The notes under the pieces: generated by a model
Database searches by the model: none
The model's input: the letters and a program-made list of their open reading frames with translations, nothing else
Told to the model about the DNA's origin: nothing
Position numbers and translations under genes: made by a program
Part shown: one piece after another, positions 37,743 through 45,725 of the stretch
Layout: the number at the start of each line of letters is the position of its first letter
How positions within the stretch are numbered: the first letter of the stretch is position 1
From: Terriglobales bacterium
GTDB taxonomy: Bacteria > Acidobacteriota > Terriglobia > Terriglobales > Acidobacteriaceae
DNA length: 64,000 nt
Reading direction: 5' to 3'
Assembly: GCA_025462725.1 (NCBI GenBank)
Contig: JAOAPE010000005.1
Coordinates: forward strand, 62,001 to 126,000

Positions 37743-37909
37743 TTGTTCGTCGCCTCGGTCGCTGGCGCTAATGGTACGGACAACCGCCATAAAGGGCAAC
37801 GAGCAAAGCGTTGCAGAGTTCCGACCGAACTCACCGCCTACGCCGAAATTGCTCTATCCCAAATCTTTTCCTGAAGTACTATGTCCGCAGCAATCCCTTT
37901 CGAGAATCT

Positions 37910-38356
37910 ATGAAACGCCACGTGCTGTTCTATGGACTAATCGGTGGAATACTCATCACCCTCATGAAGTGGACGGAATACCGCTTCCTGGTCATCGAAC
38001 ATTCACTTGAGATCTATGGCGGAATCGTCGCCGCCACATTCGCCCTCCTCGGTATCTGGCTCGGATTAAAGCTCACGTCCACGCGGCAAGAGGTGGTAAT
38101 AAAGGAGGTCCAGGTTTCCGCCAAGGAACCCTTTGTTCTCGACGACAAAAAACTTGAGGACCTCGGCATCACCCGCCGTGAACTTGAGACTCTTGAGCTG
38201 ATGGCTGAAGGAATGAGCAATCGTGAGATCGCGGAAAAGCTCTTCGTCAGCGAGAACACGGTGAAGACGCATTCCAGCCGACTCTTTGACAAGTTAGGGG
38301 CTAAACGTCGAACCCAGGCGGTTCAACTCGGCAAGGAATTTGGCCTGCTGCCCTAA
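37910..38356 (+). CDS. Membrane-anchored LuxR-family transcriptional regulator
   Basis: 148 residues from the ATG at 37910. Two hydrophobic helices (about 5-20 and 34-54) precede a short linker, and a C-terminal LuxR/NarL helix-turn-helix: ITRRELETLELMAEGMSNRE, then FVSENTVKTHSSRLFDKL. There is no receiver or ligand domain, so the membrane part itself may sense. It is divergent from the kinase gene and lies about 120 nt ahead of the DUF4199 gene, which it may control. Confidence 0.85.
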   Translation: MKRHVLFYGLIGGILITLMKWTEYRFLVIEHSLEIYGGIVAATFALLGIWLGLKLTSTRQEVVIKEVQVSAKEPFVLDDKKLEDLGITRRELETLELMAEGMSNREIAEKLFVSENTVKTHSSRLFDKLGAKRRTQAVQLGKEFGLLP

Positions 38357-38479
38357 AACTCTCCCCTTAAAGAATGATTTTCATGCTCAAATGCCAAAAT
38401 CACCCGAAAGGATGACGACAAGTACCCCGCTCCTCGCTAACGTGTACCCACTTTGCGTTTACTTTTCAGGAGCTCCCAA

Positions 38480-39037
38480 ATGAAGAAAACAATACTCACC
38501 TTCGGACTGATCTCCGGCGTCCTCTCGTCCCTGATGATGGTGGCCACCGTGCCCTTCATGCACAACATCGGATTCGACCGCGGCATGCTCGTCGGTTATA
38601 CCGCTATTGTGCTCTCGTTCCTGCTCGTCTTCTTCGGTATCCGCTCTTACCGTGACAACGTCGGCAACGGACACATCACCTTCGGCAGGGCCTTCACCGT
38701 CGGCATCTGCATCACCGTGATCTCATGCCTCTTCTATGTGGGCACGTGGGAGATTCTCTACTTCAACTTCCTACCTGACTTCTGGGACAAATACTCCGCC
38801 TTCATCGTCGCGAAAATGAACGCCACTGGCGCAAGCCCGGCCGATGTCCAGGCCAAGGTTGAGGAATTGAAGAAGTTCAAAGTGATGTATGACAACCCAC
38901 TCATGAACGCCGCCATGACTTTCATCGAGCCCTTCCCGGTGGGACTCGTCATCACACTGCTCTCGGCCGCCATCCTGCGCAAGAAAGCGGGAACAGTGAG
39001 TGGTTCGACGTTAGCCGCAGGGAACGCTTCGGCTTAG
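38480..39037 (+). CDS. DUF4199 membrane protein
   Basis: 185 residues from the ATG at 38480, preceded by CAGGAG with 7-nt spacing. Four hydrophobic segments (about 5-24, 34-52, 67-90, 150-172) and segments such as VFFGIRSYRDNVGNGHITFG match DUF4199. Function unknown. It follows the LuxR-type regulator on the same strand and is convergent with the repeat protein downstream. Confidence 0.82.
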   Translation: MKKTILTFGLISGVLSSLMMVATVPFMHNIGFDRGMLVGYTAIVLSFLLVFFGIRSYRDNVGNGHITFGRAFTVGICITVISCLFYVGTWEILYFNFLPDFWDKYSAFIVAKMNATGASPADVQAKVEELKKFKVMYDNPLMNAAMTFIEPFPVGLVITLLSAAILRKKAGTVSGSTLAAGNASA

Positions 39038-39073
39038 CTAGCTCGGTGAGAGATCGGTTGACGGAGTCGGACT

Positions 39074-40234
39074 TTAGTAGTCCGCTCCGCGGTCTCCACG
39101 ATCGCGCAACCGGATCACTTCATCCAGTGACATGCCCTTATGCTGCCGGATAAGTGCCACGGTTACGCCGTGGTCACGCAGTCGCACAAGGTCACTGGCC
39201 GATATCTCGCGCGCAACCGTCTCTTTCACCTCGCGCGCGAACTCCGCATTCACGCCATGGTCGCGCAAGCGGGTGAGTTCCGGCGCATCGAGTTTGAATC
39301 CCAGGGCCGCCATCTCTCGGACAAATTCCGCATTCACGCCATGATCACGCAGACGCGTAAGTTCCGCAGGTCCTAGCTTTATTCCGATCGCCGCCATTTC
39401 CTTCGCGTACTCCGGAGTAACACCGTGATCACGCAGGCTAACCAGGCTTGAAAGATCACTGGACTTGTACCCAAGCTCTTTCCATCCGTTAATGAAATCC
39501 GGAGTCACGCCATGGTCGCGCGCCTTGAGCAGGTCGGAGGCAGACAGGTCTTTGAACCCTTCCGCGGCGAGTGCATTGATGTAAGCCTTGGTCACTCCGT
39601 GGTCGCGCATTTTGATTAGCGTGTCCACGTTATCGAATTTATATCCGGCCGACTTCATGTCGCGCACATAATCCAGATCAACACCGTGGTCCGCCATCTT
39701 CACCATGCGGTGGACATCAAATGTCCCATAACCCTGCGCCTTCAATTCATCGAGCAGCGCCAAGGAGAAATTGCCCATCGTCAGCCTGAACTGCTGGTCG
39801 TCGGTAGGCGCTTCGAATCCCCGCTTGCGTAATTCATTTGCGAACTGCGCATTCGCAACGTATTCAAAGTGTCCCGAGCCCTTGCCGCCCGCAAACCAGC
39901 CTTCGCTTTCCAGCGCTCCCGCATCGTGGACAATCTTGAATTTCACATGCGTGCCCGCCGACTTCATCTCCGCATCCGTCAGCCCGGTCAGTGACTTCGA
40001 TACCTCATCCCATGCGATGGTATGCGATTGCGTGTTGCCCCATCGTCCCCATCCATCACCGCGCTCCTGCTCGCCGCGCTCGCTGTATCGCAGGGTGATC
40101 TGCAATCTGTTTCCGCAAGGCTCAATCATCCACTGCCCGGAATGTGCGCTCTCAGCGCGGGCAACGAGGGTTACTGAACCGGATATCAACAGGATGAAAA
40201 CAATAACGATGGATTGCAGTTTGCGGGCGTTCAT
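39074..40234 (-). CDS. Secreted protein with tandem RDHGV repeats
   Basis: 386 residues. A signal peptide (1-28) precedes a unique N-terminal domain of about 120 residues (RLQITLRYSERG, SGHFEYVANAQFANELRKRG). Then about eight tandem repeats of 26-27 residues run from about 165 to the end, each with a core like LxxLRDHGVTxEFxxEMxALG. The repeats are predicted short helix pairs, probably a solenoid for protein binding. There is no membrane anchor beyond the signal. No catalytic residues are visible. Nearby genes give no hint of a partner. Confidence 0.75.
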   Translation of the reverse strand: MNARKLQSIVIVFILLISGSVTLVARAESAHSGQWMIEPCGNRLQITLRYSERGEQERGDGWGRWGNTQSHTIAWDEVSKSLTGLTDAEMKSAGTHVKFKIVHDAGALESEGWFAGGKGSGHFEYVANAQFANELRKRGFEAPTDDQQFRLTMGNFSLALLDELKAQGYGTFDVHRMVKMADHGVDLDYVRDMKSAGYKFDNVDTLIKMRDHGVTKAYINALAAEGFKDLSASDLLKARDHGVTPDFINGWKELGYKSSDLSSLVSLRDHGVTPEYAKEMAAIGIKLGPAELTRLRDHGVNAEFVREMAALGFKLDAPELTRLRDHGVNAEFAREVKETVAREISASDLVRLRDHGVTVALIRQHKGMSLDEVIRLRDRGDRGADY

Positions 40235-40326
40235 CGGCTACTCCTCAGTGTGTTTGGACGGCAGCTTGGGTCTCGCCGTTCGTTTCATGATTACTGAGTG
40301 AGGCGCGAAAGGTTACTTGCAAGAAA

Positions 40327-40352
40327 AAGGGCGGACATTTTCGTCCGCCCTT
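40327..40352 (-). terminator. Rho-independent terminator of the TonB receptor gene
   Basis: Perfect 10-bp stem (AAGGGCGGAC with its complement, 40327-40336 and 40343-40352), 6-nt loop and a minus-strand T-run (TTTTTCTT), about 20 nt past the receptor stop. Confidence 0.85.
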
Positions 40353-40370
40353 CTGAGTCGATCGCGCTGC

Positions 40371-42971
40371 TTAAAACGTGAATCCGATGCTCGCCTGGTA
40401 CGAGCGCGGAGTCACGAAGTGGGTTCCGCTGAAAGTAGAAAGGAAGTTGTAAAGCGCGCTCTTGTTCGTCAAGTTCACGACAGACAATTTCGCATTCCAC
40501 TTGTAATGATCTGTGCGGAAGAGGTTGTCAAAACCCATGCCCATATCAAACAGATGACGCGGAGCGATGCGCGGTGGGTTCTTGTCATCGTTCTCCGTTC
40601 CATCCGGCAAGATGTTGATCCGGGTTGCGCCACGATTCGGATCGCTGCATGAGGTGATTGGCGTGGCAAGTGTCGCAAAGACATTTCCGCAGAAGAGCCC
40701 GATCGCGGACTGCTGATCTGCAGTTAGCGAAAGTGCAGTGGCGTAATCGGGCACTGAGCCATTCACCAATCCGCTGTCATACCGCCACGTGAATGAGGCG
40801 AATCCACCCATCTTCTTGAGGAAGCTGTATTGGATGTTTGTAGTCTGCTGGAATGCCTGGTCATGATCGATGCGAAAAACGCCGGTCGGCGGGTTATTGT
40901 CAAAGAACAGTCCACCCACTTCCGGATTGAAGTATCGCGCGCGCGTATGGCCGATCGAGGTGTAAGCCCTGAAGCCGTGAATATCAGGTGTGCTCACTCG
41001 GATGGAAAAGCCATCCAGCTTTGACTTGTTCCATGCGATTGGGAAAGCGATAGGCGTATCCCCGAGCACGTTGAAGTCATAGGCATTGTGCGTGTACTTC
41101 CAAAAGTAGTCACCGTCGATGACAAGAAACTTACCCAACGCCTGCTCGAAGCCCGCATTGAATTGATTGCGGATACCCGGCTGCAATGGCGCAGTCACCG
41201 TCGCGCCGAAAATATTTGCCGCCAGTCCACCTGAACCGGTTGCGCTGGAGAACAGCAAGTTCTCGTTGTACGGAGTTTCGAGCGTGCGCGCATACGAGCC
41301 GCGGAGCACTGTATTCGTTTTGCCTAGGTGATAGGAAAAGCCCACGCGCGGGTTGAGCGCGTATTTTTCCGTCAGTCCGGCATAGTGATCTCCACGGACT
41401 CCCAACATCCATGTCCACGGGCCGATAGTCACATTGTCCTGCACGTACAAAGCCTGCTGATCAATGGAACCGTTGTCTTTGAACTGGAAAAGCTGTCCGT
41501 TACGAGTGAGGTCGAAGGGCACCAGTCCAACTTGCAGGTTCGGATTCGCGCTGAAGCCGCCAGCGGCGCAGGTATTCGGATCGGTGATCGTCGGGTCAGT
41601 TACCGCTGCGCCGGCATTGTCGAGACAAACAGGATTGATTGTTGGGTCAGTGATGCCAAAGCGGAAATTCTCTGAGAGCGCGGTATGCGAATACTGGAAT
41701 CCAGCTTTGAAGTTGTGATGGCCTTTGGCGTAGGAGATATCCGTTTTCAATCCGGAATTGGTTAGGCGGCGACCTTGTCCCGCGGTCTCAGGCTGATCAG
41801 AGAAAAGATTGCTGCTGGAGTAATACTGCAAGCGATCTTGCCGCACGAAAGCATTCACTGTGAAGAGCGTTGCCGCATTGAACAGATGCGTCCAGCCCGG
41901 TGCGATGTCAAAAGTCTTGATCTGCTGCCGCTGGTCTTGTCCTGACGCCTGCTGATCAAAAGTATTGGGGATCTGGAACCAAGAGCGAGCGGCGAAAAGA
42001 TTCAAGTGCAGTGAATCGGCGGCGCTGATCTGGTAATCGAGACGGTCAAATGCGTTTTCGGAATTTCCGCGATCATGCAGCGGTTGGAATTCAGGGCCAT
42101 CGAGAAAGCGTCCGGTTTGCAGTCCGTTGACAGAAATAAAGTTTCCGAACTTCGCATTCCCGACTCCCAGATTGAGTGTGGTGCCAGCGCTTCCGAATGA
42201 GCCATAGTCGAAGGAAACGCTGCCCGTTGGGCGAGTCAATCCCAGTCCGGATTTCGTAGTCGCAACTGCGATGAGGCTGGTCTTATCCCCGTACTCCGCC
42301 GGTGATACGCCAGTGATCAACTCGAGTGACTGGATCGCGCTGGGTGCAATCTGGTTGGAGTAAACACGGCTTTGCTGGTCGCCGATGGGCTGATTGTCAA
42401 TCGAGAACGATGCCTGGGCGTGGTCGCCAAGCGGATGGAAGAACCCATTGGAATCCGCCACCACTCCTGGCGACGACAGCGTGATCAACTGGCTCAATCC
42501 CGATGCGGTGTTCTCCATGGGAATACGCGACATGACTTTTTCATCCACATCCGTGTGCGCGCTGGGGTCCGACTCCAACAACGAACCACCATTCGATTCC
42601 ACTTCAACAGTTGTATTCGCGCCTGTCACTTTCATCGTGATGGCGAGATCAATAGGAACACCTGACCGGACATCTACGTCGTGTTGCTGAGCGGCGAAGC
42701 CTTCCGCCTTGACGAAAATGTGATAAGGATTCTGCGGCAGATTGCGGACTACAAAAGAACCTGTGGCGTCAGTGGTGGTAGTGCGTTGAAACCCGGTGAC
42801 CGGATTGTGGACATCGACGGATGCATTGGGAATGACTGCGCCCGATGCGTCAACTACTTTGCCTTGTATTGAGCCGGAAGCCCCTAAGCTCTGGGCGTTC
42901 AGGGCAGTGGAAGCGAGCATCAAAACGAAAATAGCAACAAATACAGATGTACGACTGCAAGAAGTCGGCAT
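40371..42971 (-). CDS. TonB-dependent receptor with carboxypeptidase-regulatory domain
   Basis: 866 residues from the ATG at 42971 (GGAG 6 nt upstream; the TTG 12 nt earlier is less likely). A signal peptide (to about 27) precedes a carboxypeptidase-regulatory domain (SIQGKVVDASGAVIPNASVD), a plug (ITGVSPAEYGDKTSLIAVAT) and a 22-strand-type barrel ending in the aromatic C-terminus SYQASIGFTF. It would import a ligand across the outer membrane with TonB energy. The neighbour upstream is a small DUF2946-like protein of the kind found near metal (copper) receptors, so a metal chelate is one possibility. Confidence 0.92.
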   Translation of the reverse strand: MPTSCSRTSVFVAIFVLMLASTALNAQSLGASGSIQGKVVDASGAVIPNASVDVHNPVTGFQRTTTTDATGSFVVRNLPQNPYHIFVKAEGFAAQQHDVDVRSGVPIDLAITMKVTGANTTVEVESNGGSLLESDPSAHTDVDEKVMSRIPMENTASGLSQLITLSSPGVVADSNGFFHPLGDHAQASFSIDNQPIGDQQSRVYSNQIAPSAIQSLELITGVSPAEYGDKTSLIAVATTKSGLGLTRPTGSVSFDYGSFGSAGTTLNLGVGNAKFGNFISVNGLQTGRFLDGPEFQPLHDRGNSENAFDRLDYQISAADSLHLNLFAARSWFQIPNTFDQQASGQDQRQQIKTFDIAPGWTHLFNAATLFTVNAFVRQDRLQYYSSSNLFSDQPETAGQGRRLTNSGLKTDISYAKGHHNFKAGFQYSHTALSENFRFGITDPTINPVCLDNAGAAVTDPTITDPNTCAAGGFSANPNLQVGLVPFDLTRNGQLFQFKDNGSIDQQALYVQDNVTIGPWTWMLGVRGDHYAGLTEKYALNPRVGFSYHLGKTNTVLRGSYARTLETPYNENLLFSSATGSGGLAANIFGATVTAPLQPGIRNQFNAGFEQALGKFLVIDGDYFWKYTHNAYDFNVLGDTPIAFPIAWNKSKLDGFSIRVSTPDIHGFRAYTSIGHTRARYFNPEVGGLFFDNNPPTGVFRIDHDQAFQQTTNIQYSFLKKMGGFASFTWRYDSGLVNGSVPDYATALSLTADQQSAIGLFCGNVFATLATPITSCSDPNRGATRINILPDGTENDDKNPPRIAPRHLFDMGMGFDNLFRTDHYKWNAKLSVVNLTNKSALYNFLSTFSGTHFVTPRSYQASIGFTF

Positions 42972-43025
42972 GATTTTCTCCAAACCAGGTGTGGACGTGC
43001 GTTATTCAGTTTTGGTGGAAGAGGT

Positions 43026-43325
43026 TTATGCCGAGAAAGGAGGAGGCCGAATATACAGCGCCGCTGCAAAGATGCGCGATTTCGATAAGACTTCTGGTTC
43101 GTAAGTAGACTCGACAGCAATCGATACTGGCGAGAACGCGATGATTGCTTTTGCCAGCGCTGTTGCGTGTGCGCTCGCGCACAGGACGCAATCGTGCGCC
43201 GTAGTTGCGCTCTTCTGATTGTGGATGTGTTGCGCCTGAACAATCGAACCCGCGCTCAACGCTACGACTGCAAGCAGCGCGATCCAAAGGAAGCTTCGTT
43301 TGCGGGATTGGGTGTGTTGGAGCAC
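43026..43325 (-). CDS. Small secreted DUF2946-like protein
   Basis: 99 residues if started at the GTG at 43325; an earlier TTG (43370) is possible. A signal peptide (LWIALLAVVALSAGSIVQAQ) is followed by HIHNQKSATTAHDCVLCASA, a His/Cys-containing segment with a CxxC pair, then a second hydrophobic stretch. This resembles DUF2946 proteins, which are often encoded next to TonB receptors in metal-responsive loci. It ends 54 nt before the receptor start on the same strand. A role in metal handling is inferred from context only. Confidence 0.6.
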   Translation of the reverse strand: MLQHTQSRKRSFLWIALLAVVALSAGSIVQAQHIHNQKSATTAHDCVLCASAHATALAKAIIAFSPVSIAVESTYEPEVLSKSRIFAAALYIRPPPFSA

Positions 43326-43487
43326 GTTGTTATCTGCGGTGATGATAAGCCGAAAACAGAGTAGAAGCAATTAACGCTTTCAATAACCCTACCAGAGGCG
43401 TTATGTTCCGCACCGGGTACACTGTCCCAACTCTAGTCGGGAATTTTCCTCCGTGTTCCTCTATGCCCTCTGTGGTAGGAGAAATTC

Positions 43488-43943
43488 CTACTTCGCCCCA
43501 CATTCTTCCTTCTCAATCTTCGCGATCTTAGCCACACGCTGGTCGTGACGTCCATGTGCGAACGCGGTATTCAGAAACCGCTCCACAATATCGATGGCCA
43601 AAGTCTCTTTCACAATGCGTGCGCCGATCGCCACGATGTTCGCGTCGTTGTGCTCGCGGCTCAACTGCGCTTCCACCTCGCTGCTTACATTCGCCGCACG
43701 GATTCCCGGCACCTTGTTCGCCGTGATCGCCATCCCGATCCCGCTCCCGCAGACCAGCACTCCATAATCCGCCTTACGTGAGGACACTTCATGCGCCACC
43801 TTCTGCGCAAAATCTGGATAGTCAACCGATTCGGTGCTGACCGTCCCCAGATCATTCACGTTCATTCCGCGCTTCATCAGGTGCTGCTTTACTTTTTCTT
43901 TCAGTTCAAATCCTGCGTGGTCTGCACCAATCGCGATCTTCAT
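43488..43943 (-). CDS. rpiB: Ribose-5-phosphate isomerase B
   Basis: 151 residues, normal length. It interconverts ribose 5-phosphate and ribulose 5-phosphate. Conserved parts are MKIAIGADHAGFELKE, the active-site Cys65 in GVLVCGSGIGMAITANKVPG, and SREHNDANIVAIGARI. No strong overlap with neighbours; monocistronic by appearance. Confidence 0.95.
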   Translation of the reverse strand: MKIAIGADHAGFELKEKVKQHLMKRGMNVNDLGTVSTESVDYPDFAQKVAHEVSSRKADYGVLVCGSGIGMAITANKVPGIRAANVSSEVEAQLSREHNDANIVAIGARIVKETLAIDIVERFLNTAFAHGRHDQRVAKIAKIEKEECGAK

Positions 43944-44094
43944 GACGGGATTGTAGCGAATGTCCCGTTGCTAGTCAGAAGTTTGTCTTCTGGTCTGCGG
44001 TTCTCGACAATGAAACTTGACATAACAACTACTGAGATATATGATGTTTTCTTAGCTTTTCTAATAGATATACATCCTAGCTTCGGGTCCGATT

Positions 44095-44191
44095 TGCAAC
44101 TCCTTTGTTTTCAATATTTTGATATGTAACTGGTCTGCTTTCAATATTTTGGCGACCGCCACTCTGTAACCCAAACAGAATCAATATTTTG
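44095..44191. repeat. Three related 27-nt repeats ending TCAATATTTTG
   Basis: Units at 44095-44121, 44125-44151 and 44165-44191. All begin TGYAAC, vary in the middle and end in the identical 11-mer TCAATATTTTG. They are 3 and 13 nt apart. This is not CRISPR-like: the spacers are too short and uneven. A dispersed intergenic repeat family or protein-binding array is more likely. Confidence 0.75.
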
Positions 44192-44396
44192 CGATTTTGG
44201 GGGGAGGGGGGTACCCCGTTATCTGACAAAACGTTAGGTTTTTACTTCGCTGCACTGAAAACTTGCCGCTTTAAGACTGAAAGCCGGCCGGTTTCAATCT
44301 TCGATCTTGGTTTCACTGACAGCTGAAACCTGAAAGCTTGGTTTAGCCGACAACCCCGCCTTTGCTGATGGCTGACGGCTCATGGCTCGGTTTTCC

Positions 44397-44426
44397 TGAC
44401 TACTGACTACTAACTACTGACTACTG
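44397..44426. repeat. Heptanucleotide microsatellite (TGACTAC)
   Basis: Four tandem units of TGACTAC, the third with one change (TAACTAC), plus a partial fifth. It lies about 70 nt upstream of the enoyl-CoA hydratase start. Confidence 0.85.
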
Positions 44427-44495
44427 CTCTATGTCATAATCGGCGGCGCAACCAGCTTTGATAAATATCCAATTTCCCAGTTCCAGAGGTGAGTA

Positions 44496-45299
44496 ATGGC
44501 ATCGGCTACCGACAGCACCCCCGCAGCAGCACAGGGCTATAAGTTCATACAATTTGACACTTCAACATTTCTCGCCCGGCTCACTCTGAACCATCCGCCT
44601 TACAACGTGCTCACCGTGCCTATGATGACGGAGATCGCCGAGGCCATCGAGGGCCTGAGCTCTCGAAGCGACATCAAGGCCATCCTGGTGAAGTCATCGC
44701 AGAAGATGTTTTCAGCGGGGATTTCGCTCGAAGATTCCAAATCTGACAGGGTCTTCCAGACCCTCGACGCATTTAATCGAGTCTTCAATGCCATCCGCGA
44801 GATCTCGAAACCTCTCGTGGTCGTTGTGAACGGTCCGGCGATCGGAGCCGGTTCCGAACTCGTCGCATTCGGTGACATGGTGATCGCCACCACGAACGCG
44901 AAATTCGCGCAGCCCGAAGTAAAGCTCGGGGTCTTCCCTCCCTTCGCAGCCGTGATGCTGCCCATCATGATTGGACCGAAGAAAACTTACGAACTCATCC
45001 TCACCGGCGAAGCGCTCAGTGCAGAAGAGGCGCAGCATTTGGGATTCGTAAACAAGGTCGTGCCCGAAGCGCAGCTCGACACATATGTCGAGTCCATCGT
45101 GAACAAGATTGGCGAATTCAGTGGCCCGGTGTTGGAGGTGACCAAGAAAGTCATCGCCAGTTCGCAAGGACTGCCGCTGCATGAGGCCATGAAGAAATCA
45201 CAGGACATCTACCTGAACCAGTTGCAATCCCTGGAAGACGTGCAGGAAGGTATCCGCGCGGTGCTAGAAAAGCGCAAGCCTGTGTGGAAGAACAAGTAG
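44496..45299 (+). CDS. Enoyl-CoA hydratase/isomerase family protein
   Basis: 267 residues of the crotonase superfamily. The oxyanion-hole regions are SAGISLED (first) and NGPAIGAGSEL (second), and PEVKLGVFPPFAAVMLP is the third conserved block, where the acidic catalytic position usual for enoyl-CoA hydratases is replaced by a Pro-Phe segment. That block resembles cyclohexadienoyl-CoA-hydratase-like members, but the substrate cannot be fixed. It acts on a CoA thioester in the cytoplasm. Monocistronic, ending at a bidirectional terminator. Confidence 0.88.
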   Translation: MASATDSTPAAAQGYKFIQFDTSTFLARLTLNHPPYNVLTVPMMTEIAEAIEGLSSRSDIKAILVKSSQKMFSAGISLEDSKSDRVFQTLDAFNRVFNAIREISKPLVVVVNGPAIGAGSELVAFGDMVIATTNAKFAQPEVKLGVFPPFAAVMLPIMIGPKKTYELILTGEALSAEEAQHLGFVNKVVPEAQLDTYVESIVNKIGEFSGPVLEVTKKVIASSQGLPLHEAMKKSQDIYLNQLQSLEDVQEGIRAVLEKRKPVWKNK

Positions 45300-45326
45300 C
45301 AATATTAAGAAATTTAAAAAAAAAGG

Positions 45327-45346
45327 GGGGTGCGATATCGCACCCC
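45327..45346. terminator. Bidirectional terminator between the hydratase and HhH genes
   Basis: Perfect 20-bp palindrome (GGGGTGCG-ATAT-CGCACCCC) with an A-run on its left (T-run on the minus strand) and TTGCTCATTTTT on its right. It serves the convergent genes on both sides. Confidence 0.85.
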
Positions 45347-45364
45347 TTGCTCATTTTTACGACG

Positions 45365-45661
45365 TTAGGCGACGTGGGCCACGGTCACCAGATGTTTGAT
45401 CGCCTCGTAATTCGCATCAGGAATCACTCGGCGTCCGATCAGATCGATCTTCGTCGCGTAAGGACGATTTTCCAAAATCCGCGAAGCCAAGTCAGCGTCG
45501 ATCCCGCAGCGCGCGATCAGATCTTGTTCGCTTGCATGATTGAGATCGAGCAGATCAAATGGCGCTGAGCCCACGGATGTTTCGCGTTGACGCGCCAAGT
45601 ATGCAGATGTGAGGAATGCTCCAACTCCGACCATTCCCAGGAAGATAAGTGCCTTTTTCAT
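45365..45661 (-). CDS. Helix-hairpin-helix (ComEA-like) small protein
   Basis: 98 residues. An N-terminal hydrophobic segment (4-22) may be a signal or anchor. The remainder resembles a ComEA/PsbU-type helix-hairpin-helix: FDLLDLNHASEQDLIARCGIDADLA, then SRILENRPYATKIDLIGRRV. Members bind DNA or act as small structural proteins at the membrane. No partner gene nearby. Confidence 0.78.
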   Translation of the reverse strand: MKKALIFLGMVGVGAFLTSAYLARQRETSVGSAPFDLLDLNHASEQDLIARCGIDADLASRILENRPYATKIDLIGRRVIPDANYEAIKHLVTVAHVA

Positions 45662-45725
45662 TCAGACCTCCGACAGATTGAATGAAGTCTGATGAGAGAT
45701 TCTTGCTGGCTGTTGCAACGCTCAG

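Larger units (their letters stand above)
43944..44495. other. 552-nt intergenic region rich in repeats
   Basis: No gene seen. It contains the three 27-nt TCAATATTTTG units, a G-run followed by GTACCCC, a stretch of diverged CTGA/GCTGA words (44265-44395) and the TGACTAC tract. The enoyl-CoA hydratase promoter must lie near its right end; AGAGGTGAG gives a ribosome site just before 44496. Confidence 0.6.

Noticed and set aside
44095-44191. CRISPR array
   Set aside because: Spacers are only 3 and 13 nt, the units are diverged, and no cas genes are present.
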